From: an uncultured Eubacteriales bacterium
GTDB taxonomy: Bacteria > Bacillota > Clostridia > Oscillospirales > CAG-382
Assembly (NCBI GenBank): GCA_934444485.1
Contig: CAKSCN010000045.1
Location: 1 to 15,392 of the forward strand
Direction of reading: 5' to 3'
DNA length: 15,392 nucleotides
Below are positions 1-5,637 of this stretch, piece by piece. Below the pieces are notes generated by a model that worked only from the letters and a program-made list of their open reading frames with translations, did no database searches and was not told where the DNA came from. A program made the position numbers and the translations under genes. How positions within the stretch are numbered: the stretch's first letter is position 1; each line of letters begins with the position of its first letter.

Positions 1-2
1 AC

Positions 3-296
3 GAAGGACTTCTCATGCGCTATATCGCCGAAAACAGCGTTGACGCAATAGTCAAGGGAATACGCAACACGAAAGACTTTACCTACGAGAACGAAATGGC
101 AGAGGCTAACAGACTTCTTATCGAGGATATGTGCGGAAAGCACTGTGAAACGCTGTTCCTTCTCTCGAAACCCGAGAACGGACACGTAAGCTCGACCATA
201 GTCCGTGAGCTTTTAAGCTACAACGCACCGATTGAGAGGTACGTTGACAATGCGAAGCTCCTTTGGGAGATGTACCGCAAGAAGACGAATAAATAA
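3..296 (+). CDS. coaD: Phosphopantetheine adenylyltransferase (CoaD), C-terminal part
   Basis: The reading frame is open from the window edge, so the 5' end lies outside; about 97 residues are visible of the roughly 160 usual for the family. CoaD transfers AMP from ATP to 4'-phosphopantetheine to make dephospho-CoA, the penultimate step of CoA synthesis in the cytosol. The visible part carries the family landmarks: the VKGIRNTKDFTYENEMA segment (equivalent to the RGLRNxxDFEYE nucleotide-binding stretch) and the late SSTIVRELL motif. The first ATG in frame (15) is internal, because upstream codons EGLL continue the homology. It ends in TAA and is followed at once by a strong hairpin terminator. 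Its operon partners would be upstream, outside the window. Confidence 0.9.
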   Translation, partial: EGLLMRYIAENSVDAIVKGIRNTKDFTYENEMAEANRLLIEDMCGKHCETLFLLSKPENGHVSSTIVRELLSYNAPIERYVDNAKLLWEMYRKKTNK

Positions 297-301
297 GAAA
301 A

Positions 302-341
302 CTCCGTGGAAAGCCTCATGCTCGCCACGGAGAAATTTTTT
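302..341 (+). terminator. Intrinsic terminator of coaD, probably bidirectional
   Basis: A perfect 8-bp stem (CTCCGTGG at 302-309 with CCACGGAG at 325-332) is followed by AAATTTTTT (333-341). On the minus strand the same stem is followed by TTTTCTTATTTATT, so it can also end the nahK-nagB transcript that converges from the right. Confidence 0.85.
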
Positions 342-360
342 CGTATGTACACAAACGGAG

Positions 361-1083
361 TTATTCGCCGTATGCCTCCTTATCGCAGATAAGCACAACG
401 TCAGGGTGAACCTTTAAGAGAGTAGCCGGAACGTCGGTGTTGATGTCCTCGTTGAAAAGCTCACGCACAGCATCTCTCTTCGACGCTCCGCACGCCATAA
501 GAACTATCTTCTTCGACTTGAGTATTGTCGAAATACCCATTGTGAGAGCCTTCTTCGGAACGTCGTCCACGCTTGCAAAAAACCTCGAATTTGCCTCAAT
601 CGTGCTTTCCGTGAGGTCGGTGAGGTGAGTGCTTGTGTTGAGGTCTCTGCTCGGTTCGTTGAAGCCGATGTGGCCGTTCTGACCTATCCCGAGAATCTGA
701 AGGTCAATGCCGCCGGCCTCCTCAATTGCCGCCTCATATGCCTCGCACTCTGCGTCGGGATCCTTGCAGCAGCCGTTAGGTATGTGGATGTTGGCACGGT
801 TTATGTTTACCTTGGAGAAGAGATTCTGCTCCATGAAATAGTGGTAGCTCTGCTCGTTGTCGGGGGATATCGGGTAGTACTCGTCAAGGTTAAAGGTTAT
901 CGCCTCGGAGAAATCCACCTCACCGGCTTTGTTAAGCTCGCAGAGTCTCTCGTAAAGACCTATCGGCGTCGAACCCGTCGCAAGTCCCAGAATGCTGTCG
1001 GGCTTTAGTGTAAGCTGACTTACAACAAGCTTTGCCGCCTTTTCGGACATTTCATCGTAATTGCCGCATACTATAGTTCTCAT
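361..1083 (-). CDS. nagB: Glucosamine-6-phosphate deaminase
   Basis: A 240-residue cytosolic enzyme that converts glucosamine-6-phosphate to fructose-6-phosphate plus ammonia, linking amino-sugar breakdown to glycolysis. Visible motifs are LGLATGSTP (phosphate binding, about residue 32), FNLDEYYP with the catalytic Asp67, and LGIGQNGHIGFNEP with His138 and Glu143. The position equivalent to E. coli Asp141 is Asn136; many Firmicutes NagB proteins have this pattern, so activity is expected. Length matches the short Bacillus-type NagB, which lacks the C-terminal extension of the E. coli enzyme. Start ATG at 1083 has an AAGGAAAGGAAA ribosome binding site about 7 bases upstream. It lies 29 bases behind the nahK-like gene and is almost certainly co-transcribed with it. 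No nagA is present in the window. Confidence 0.95.
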   Translation of the reverse strand: MRTIVCGNYDEMSEKAAKLVVSQLTLKPDSILGLATGSTPIGLYERLCELNKAGEVDFSEAITFNLDEYYPISPDNEQSYHYFMEQNLFSKVNINRANIHIPNGCCKDPDAECEAYEAAIEEAGGIDLQILGIGQNGHIGFNEPSRDLNTSTHLTDLTESTIEANSRFFASVDDVPKKALTMGISTILKSKKIVLMACGASKRDAVRELFNEDINTDVPATLLKVHPDVVLICDKEAYGE

Positions 1084-1112
1084 ATGTATTTCCTTTCCTT
1101 GGTCTGATGTTT

Positions 1113-2201
1113 TCAGTGCTTTGCGGAAGCCTCCGCTACGATCTTTTTCATTTCGGGAAGCTTATTCAGTATGTCTCGGCACATCGCAAACTGCGCTCTC
1201 GCACGGTCGAGATTGTGTCCCGGACGGTGTACCTTGAAGTATACGTCGCCGTCGAGATAATCCGTCAGAAAACGTATTCCGCACTCATAGGTGAGAAGAA
1301 AGACGGAGTAGGGCATAAGCTCCTTTTCCTTTTCGGTTATGCTGTCACCCATTCCGGCAAGATATCCCTCCGTGTAGCTCTTAAAGAGCGGAAGACTGAT
1401 GCCGGGCTTTGTGAGATCTCTCTCGTCCTCGTCCGCTGTCGCACCGCCGGTTCTGAGTCCGTCGCCGAAATCGTAGAGAAGAGAGCCGGGCATTACCGTG
1501 TCAAGGTCAATTACGCACACTCCCTTTCCCGTGAGGGGATCAATGAGTACGTTGTTTATCTTTGTGTCGTTGTGAGTGACTCTCAACGGAATGCTGCCGT
1601 CTGCAAGACCGTCAACCACCTTCGATATCTCTTTTTCAAACGAGAGCGCAAAATCTATCTCTTCTTTTACCGATTCACGCCTGTTAGCTCTGTCAGCCGC
1701 AATCGCAGCCTTCAGGTTTTCAAAGCGCTTGGGCGTGTTGTGAAAGTCCGGAATGGTTTCGTGAAGCTCGGAGGCATCAAAATCGGAAAGCATACGCTGA
1801 AATTCTCCGAACGACTTTGCCGCACCGTACAGAATTTTCTCGGACTCAACCCTGTCGTAGGAAACGGCGTCGTCGATAAATAGGAACACTCTGTAGCAGT
1901 TGCCGTTACCGTCTCTGTAAAAGTTTTTTCCGTCCTTGGTTTTTACTATCGTGAGAGTACCCTTTGCCGGATCTTCTCCCTTTTCGACAAGCTTCTTCTT
2001 TATCGCAACCGTCACCTTTTCTATGTTCTCCATGAGTTCCTCGGGAGACTTAAAAATGTCGGTGTTTATCCTCTGAAGTATGTACTTGGGGTGCGAGGTT
2101 ATTACGAACGTGTCGTTGATGTGTCCGTTTCCGTAAGGAAGTGCGCCGGAATCTATGGAAAACTGCTCCATTATAGCGGCGAGATTTAAATTTTTGCCCA
2201 T
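1113..2201 (-). CDS. nahK: N-acetylhexosamine 1-kinase-like phosphotransferase
   Basis: A 362-residue member of the aminoglycoside phosphotransferase/choline kinase fold, close in length to Bifidobacterium NahK, which phosphorylates GlcNAc or GalNAc at C1 using ATP. Visible motifs: YGNGHINDTF (23-32) and ILQRIN (41-46) in the N-lobe, the catalytic loop THNDTKINN (His210, Asp212, Asn217), and VIDLDTVMPG (Asp232, Asp234; metal binding). The start is set at ATG 2201 rather than upstream Met codons (2222, 2246) because GAAAGGA precedes it (spacing about 12) and the earlier starts lack a site. Pairing with nagB supports an N-acetylhexosamine substrate. A homoserine kinase-like or other sugar kinase role cannot be excluded from sequence alone. 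Confidence 0.8.
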   Translation of the reverse strand: MGKNLNLAAIMEQFSIDSGALPYGNGHINDTFVITSHPKYILQRINTDIFKSPEELMENIEKVTVAIKKKLVEKGEDPAKGTLTIVKTKDGKNFYRDGNGNCYRVFLFIDDAVSYDRVESEKILYGAAKSFGEFQRMLSDFDASELHETIPDFHNTPKRFENLKAAIAADRANRRESVKEEIDFALSFEKEISKVVDGLADGSIPLRVTHNDTKINNVLIDPLTGKGVCVIDLDTVMPGSLLYDFGDGLRTGGATADEDERDLTKPGISLPLFKSYTEGYLAGMGDSITEKEKELMPYSVFLLTYECGIRFLTDYLDGDVYFKVHRPGHNLDRARAQFAMCRDILNKLPEMKKIVAEASAKH

Positions 2202-2273
2202 TTTATGCAAGCGTCCTTTCATCGCCGCCGTGCCGAAAACGCACACCGGCGTAAAAAAATATCTGCGAATTTC

Positions 2274-2302
2274 TTGACAAAATTCACTTTTTCTGCTATT
2301 AT
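2274..2302 (+). promoter_or_regulatory. Sigma-A promoter of the AraC-type regulator
   Basis: TTGACA (2274-2279), 17-bp spacer, TATTAT (2297-2302). The predicted start is near 2309, leaving a leader of about 92 bases before ATG 2402. The leader holds the small inverted repeat CTTTG/CAAAG (about 2357-2376), a possible regulator-binding or folding element. Confidence 0.8.
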
Positions 2303-2327
2303 ACCAATTGTAACATATATTTGTAAA
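2298..2327 (-). promoter_or_regulatory. Sigma-A promoter of the nahK-nagB operon
   Basis: Read on the minus strand: TTTACA (2327-2322), 18-bp spacer, TATAAT (2303-2298). The predicted start is near 2291, giving a leader of about 90 bases before ATG 2201. Its -10 box overlaps, on the opposite strand, the -10 box of the AraC promoter. Confidence 0.7.
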
Positions 2328-2401
2328 CTTGTATATACGCTATGGGATACTTTATCTTTGAATTTGAATCCAAAGTGTAAATTTTGCTTCGGAGGGACAC
2401 A

Positions 2402-3217
2402 ATGCACTATCCGTGTGATGTTAAGAATGCGGTTGAAATACAGACCGTTTATACCGCATTTAACCAGCATTTTGCGAAGGACTTTTCATTTAACGGCGAG
2501 AGCCACGATTTTTGGGAGACGGTGTTCGTGCTTGACGGGAAGGTCGGAATAACGGCGGACAACGACGTATATTCTCTCGGAAGCGGACAGATGCTGTTCC
2601 ATAAGCCCATGGAATTTCACCGCATACGTTCGGAGGGCGGCACCGAGCCGACGGTTATAATATTCTCGTTTTCGGCGTCGGATATGCCTAAGCTCAAAAA
2701 GCGAGTGTATGCCGTATCGGAGGAAGGTCTCGAGGAGGTAAAGGCGATCCTTGAAATGACAGCCGATATATTCGCTCTGAAGGACGGACGTCTTTGCGTT
2801 GACCCGGAGCGGGAGCTTGACGCACGTCTTTCTCTGAAACGTCTCGAGGTGCTTCTTCTCACGGTTATAGTGAGCGACGAAACGGAGGAAATCCGGGAGA
2901 TATCGAGAGGAACGGAGAGCTACAGACGTATCGTTGACACGATGAAGAAGAATATCGGCAGTACGCTCTCCGTGGACGACATAGCAAGGCTTTGCAGCAT
3001 GAGCCGCTCTAACGTAAAGCGTGTCTTTTCCAAATATTCCGGCATGGGCGTTATAGAGTACTTCAATGAAATGAAGGTGAAGCGTGCGAAAAAGCTTTTG
3101 CGTGAAGGCATGAGCATAAAAGAGGTTTCCTCCGCACTCGGGTTTGACAACCAGAACTATTTCAGCACCATGTTCAAACGTATCGACGGCGTGTCGCCGG
3201 GGAAGTATAAGACCTAA
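2402..3217 (+). CDS. AraC-family transcriptional regulator
   Basis: A 271-residue regulator with an N-terminal cupin-like ligand-sensing domain (about residues 10-95, with the HDFWETVFVLDG start and SGQMLFHKPMEFH strand) and a C-terminal double helix-turn-helix: first HTH about 190-211 (VDDIARLCSMSRSNVKRVF), second about 238-259 (IKEVSSALGFDNQNYFSTMFKR), closing with the typical GVSPGKYK. The start at 2402 is fixed by GGAGGG at 2391-2396, 5 bases before the ATG; an upstream TTG (2384) lies before this site. It is divergent from nahK-nagB and so probably controls it, sensing an amino sugar or a phosphorylated derivative; the ligand is inferred only from context. Confidence 0.9.
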   Translation: MHYPCDVKNAVEIQTVYTAFNQHFAKDFSFNGESHDFWETVFVLDGKVGITADNDVYSLGSGQMLFHKPMEFHRIRSEGGTEPTVIIFSFSASDMPKLKKRVYAVSEEGLEEVKAILEMTADIFALKDGRLCVDPERELDARLSLKRLEVLLLTVIVSDETEEIREISRGTESYRRIVDTMKKNIGSTLSVDDIARLCSMSRSNVKRVFSKYSGMGVIEYFNEMKVKRAKKLLREGMSIKEVSSALGFDNQNYFSTMFKRIDGVSPGKYKT

Positions 3218-3236
3218 CGAAGCACAGATAAGTTTT

Positions 3237-3276
3237 CTCCCACCGTTTTCTTCCGATTGCGGTGGGAGCTTTGTTT
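3237..3276 (+). terminator. Terminator of the AraC gene
   Basis: A perfect 9-bp stem, CTCCCACCG (3237-3245) with CGGTGGGAG (3260-3268), is followed by CTTTGTTTA. The T-run is interrupted but usable. On the minus strand the stem is followed by AAAACTTATC, so it is not an obvious terminator for the converging metA-HAD transcript. Confidence 0.75.
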
Positions 3277-3288
3277 ATGCGGTTGATG

Positions 3289-4053
3289 TCACCTTTTTGT
3301 GAGCAGGTTGTTTCTGTAGTACTCCATTGCTTCGCCGCAGTCGGCAAAGGTGAGAGACGCAAAGCTCTCCGTTTCGCCGGTTCCCTTGTTGATGAAAGCC
3401 GAGTACTTTGACTTTTTGAACATACTCACGTCGTTCGGTCCGTCTCCGAGAGCAAAAATGTCCTCACGGTGACAGAACAGCCTTTGCGACAGTGCCTCGA
3501 GAGCGTTTCCCTTGTCGGCATAGCGTGAAACGTACTCGCAGAGTATGCCGTCGTCGTATGCACAGCGTGCGTCGGAGGGACACATACCGGTCTCTTTGCC
3601 GTCGGAGATGTCTATTCCGATTTTGTAGACGCTTTCGCTTATGCCGTATACGTTGGTCACGGAAATCCCGGTCAGCGCAAATTCCGGCGCATACGTGAAC
3701 CGTGTTGCACCGCCGTATATGTAAGCCTTGCCGGCGGCACAGAAGAACCCTCCGCCATGTCTTTTCGCTTCGTCGAAAAAGTGTGCGCACGAACTCTGCG
3801 ACAGCGGCTTTCCGAACAGGTGTCTCCCGGCAAGAGTGCAGAGCGCACCGTCGTTTGATATGACGTAAAGAGTATCGGGAATGTCGCCGCCGAAAACTCT
3901 CTCTATGCTGTCGTAAGAGCGCCCGGAGGCGACGGCGGCAGTGACACCGTTCTCTGCAAGCTCCGAGAAAAACTCACGCACTTCTCCGCTTACGGTGCAT
4001 TCTCCCTTTTTCAGTATTGTTCCGTCGATGTCGGTGATAAAAAGCTTCGGCAT
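3289..4053 (-). CDS. Cof-type HAD hydrolase (sugar phosphatase-like)
   Basis: A 254-residue cytosolic HAD-superfamily phosphatase of the Cof/IIB group. Motif I is TDIDGTI (nucleophile Asp8, acid/base Asp10), motif II is ASGRS (about 42-46), motif III Lys181 in ADKGNALEAL, and motif IV GDGPNDVSM (Asp204, Asp208). The IIB cap lies between motifs II and III (about residues 75-175). The start at 4053 is chosen over an upstream ATG (4107) because AAAGGAAAAGG lies 4-14 bases before it and the protein then begins directly with the motif I strand. It begins 34 bases after metA ends, so the two are probably one transcript. Substrate is unknown; family members dephosphorylate sugar phosphates, pyridoxal phosphate or FMN. 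Confidence 0.9.
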   Translation of the reverse strand: MPKLFITDIDGTILKKGECTVSGEVREFFSELAENGVTAAVASGRSYDSIERVFGGDIPDTLYVISNDGALCTLAGRHLFGKPLSQSSCAHFFDEAKRHGGGFFCAAGKAYIYGGATRFTYAPEFALTGISVTNVYGISESVYKIGIDISDGKETGMCPSDARCAYDDGILCEYVSRYADKGNALEALSQRLFCHREDIFALGDGPNDVSMFKKSKYSAFINKGTGETESFASLTFADCGEAMEYYRNNLLTKR

Positions 4054-4087
4054 TGCCTTTTCCTTTCGTCTCGGTCGTTGTTTTCGG

Positions 4088-5008
4088 TTACCTGTCAAGC
4101 TCGTCAAGGTTGTACGGCGTATCCTGATATACGAAGTAATTGAGCCAGTTGGAGTACAGAAGATGAGCGTGACTGCGCCAGAAATTCTTGGGAGTGTTTT
4201 CGGGATTGTTGAACGGGAAATAGTTCTCGGGTATTTCGGGGTTTATACCTTTTGCAAGATCACGAAGATATTCGTTTTTCAGCGTGTCGGCGTCGTATTC
4301 CGAATGACCCATTACAAAGAAACGTCGTCCCGTGCGTGCGGCGGCAATGTAAACGCCGGCTTTGTCGGACTTTGAAAGTATCTCAAGGTGAGGACACTCC
4401 GCAATGCTTCTCTCCGTAACCTCGGAATTTCTCGAATGCGGTGCGAAGAACACCTCGTCAAAGCCTCTCACGAGCGGGTGCGACGGTACAATAACACGGT
4501 TCTCGTAGACGCCTGAAAGCTTTCTCGGAAGCTTTACCTTCGGAAGACCGTAATAGTAATAGAGAGCCGACTGCGCACCCCAGCAGATGAAGAACGAGGA
4601 GTATACGTGGGTCTTTGCCCATTCGTATATTTCGCATATCTCTTTCCAGTAATCGACGTCCTCGTATTCGAGATCCTCCACCGGCGCACCCGTGACTATC
4701 ATTCCGTCAAAGCGCATATCCTTTACGTCGGAAAACTCCTTGTAAAACGACGTCAGGTGTTCTTGAGCGGTGTTCTTCGAGGTGTGGGTCGCCGTGTGAA
4801 GAAGCGTTATCTCTATCTGCAAAGGCGTGTTCGACAAAAGACGGAGTATCTGAGTTTCCGTGACGGCCTTTGTCGGCATGAGGTTGAGAAGAAGTATTTT
4901 CAGCGGACGAATATCCTGCGTTGTCGCACGCTTGTCGGTCATAACGAAAATGTTTTCTCTTACGAGCGTTTCGTGCGCCGGGAGAGTGTCCGGAATTTTA
5001 ATCGGCAT
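4088..5008 (-). CDS. metA: Homoserine O-acetyltransferase, MetA type
   Basis: A 306-residue cytosolic enzyme of the MetA (glutamine amidotransferase-fold) family that acylates homoserine at the start of methionine synthesis. Catalytic residues are all present: Cys142 in FFICWGAQS, His235 and Glu237 in VMGHSEYDA, with Lys47 in LMPTKAVTE. Residue 111 is Glu (VTGAPVEDLE), the residue known to favour acetyl-CoA over succinyl-CoA, where E. coli has Gly. Start at 5008 gives the family's typical MPIKIPDTLPA; AAGGGA lies 9 bases upstream, while in-frame ATG codons at 5017 and 5038 are too close to or upstream of that site. The leader is only about 25 bases, so no SAM riboswitch or T-box precedes it. 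It is first in a unit with the HAD gene. Confidence 0.95.
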   Translation of the reverse strand: MPIKIPDTLPAHETLVRENIFVMTDKRATTQDIRPLKILLLNLMPTKAVTETQILRLLSNTPLQIEITLLHTATHTSKNTAQEHLTSFYKEFSDVKDMRFDGMIVTGAPVEDLEYEDVDYWKEICEIYEWAKTHVYSSFFICWGAQSALYYYYGLPKVKLPRKLSGVYENRVIVPSHPLVRGFDEVFFAPHSRNSEVTERSIAECPHLEILSKSDKAGVYIAAARTGRRFFVMGHSEYDADTLKNEYLRDLAKGINPEIPENYFPFNNPENTPKNFWRSHAHLLYSNWLNYFVYQDTPYNLDELDR

Positions 5009-5039
5009 TTGCAGCATTCCCTTCGTATGTTCTCCCAAT

Positions 5040-5068
5040 AATATACCATAAATTTCGTATCAATACAA
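5040..5068 (-). promoter_or_regulatory. Sigma-A promoter of metA-HAD
   Basis: On the minus strand: TTGTAT (5068-5063), 17-bp spacer, TATATT (5045-5040). The predicted start near 5033 leaves about 25 bases of leader. Confidence 0.6.
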
Positions 5069-5197
5069 GAACGGCGCAAAAAGTTTAACAAAAAGAATAC
5101 AAATGCGGCGACCAATGTACGTTTATGAATGAATAAAACGCAAAACACCGCAAAGAATACTTGTGTGGCAAAACACGCTGAAAGGAGAATCGGTATT

Positions 5198-5377
5198 ATG
5201 TTTATGCACGCAAACAAAGAGGACATCGCCGCCGGAATGATAGCCGGCGTAATACTCGGCACGGCAGTCGGCGTCGCCGCAAAGGCAATGTGTGACTGCG
5301 GAAAAAAGTCGTATACGCAGAAGCTTATGGAGGACGTGAAGAAAAGCACGGCGAAGCTTTTGGGATGTATGAAGTGA
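5198..5377 (+). CDS. Small one-pass membrane protein (YtxH-like)
   Basis: A 59-residue protein with a short acidic/polar N-terminus, one glycine/alanine-rich hydrophobic segment (about residues 11-31, AAGMIAGVILGTAVGVAAKAM), a Cys-Asp-Cys just after it, and a lysine-rich amphipathic tail. This resembles small YtxH-type envelope proteins, whose function is poorly known; no specific role is claimed. The ATG at 5198 is preceded by AAAGGAG (5181-5187, spacing 10); an ATG at 5204 is an alternative. The frame is open further upstream to 5129 but without a ribosome binding site. It stands alone and is followed by a terminator, so it is likely a monocistronic unit; its promoter could not be placed confidently. 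Confidence 0.7.
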   Translation: MFMHANKEDIAAGMIAGVILGTAVGVAAKAMCDCGKKSYTQKLMEDVKKSTAKLLGCMK

Positions 5378-5401
5378 TACGCCGCAGACACGTTTTTTTT
5401 C

Positions 5402-5431
5402 GCCTCGGAGCATATCCGGGGCTGCTTTTTT
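5402..5431 (+). terminator. Terminator of the 59-residue protein gene
   Basis: An 8-bp stem with one G-U pair (GCCTCGGA 5402-5409 with TCCGGGGC 5415-5422, loop GCATA) is followed by TGCTTTTTT (5423-5431). Another T-run (5393-5400) comes just before the stem. Confidence 0.8.
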
Positions 5432-5550
5432 GCAGGATTCCGCACTTTTTTCGGCACTTTGCGTTTTAACGAAAATTGTTGTCGAAAGCCACCTTTGTAA
5501 AGGAAAAATTACCTTTTTTACGATAAATTTTCTTTTTTGCGCCAAAAAGG

Positions 5551-5579
5551 TTGACTTCCGGCTCGGAATATGGTATAAG
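5551..5579 (+). promoter_or_regulatory. Sigma-A promoter of the ABC-DUF1854-darA operon
   Basis: TTGACT (5551-5556), 17-bp spacer, TATAAG (5574-5579). The predicted start is near 5586, about 52 bases before the ABC start codon. Confidence 0.8.
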
Positions 5580-5585
5580 TGTGTC

Positions 5586-5601
5586 GTAAGCAATGACTTA
5601 C
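5586..5601. promoter_or_regulatory. Inverted repeat at the predicted start of the ABC operon
   Basis: GTAAG (5586-5590) and CTTAC (5597-5601) form a short dyad exactly at the predicted transcription start. It could be an operator or a 5' end hairpin; the arms are only 5 bp, so chance is possible. Confidence 0.3.
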
Positions 5602-5637
5602 ATTCATTTTACGCTTTTCGGAGAAAGGGATGATGAC

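Noticed and set aside
650..690. NagB with a lost catalytic Asp (Asn136)
   Set aside because: The GIGxNGHIGFNEP form is common in Firmicutes NagB, with the remaining catalytic residues intact, so it is not a sign of a dead enzyme.
1107..1883. 258-codon plus-strand ORF opposite the NahK-like gene
   Set aside because: Antisense shadow; the minus frame carries all kinase motifs.
5009..5197. SAM riboswitch or T-box upstream of metA
   Set aside because: The promoter lies only about 30 bases from the start codon, and no T-box or SAM-type core sequences are seen in the interval.
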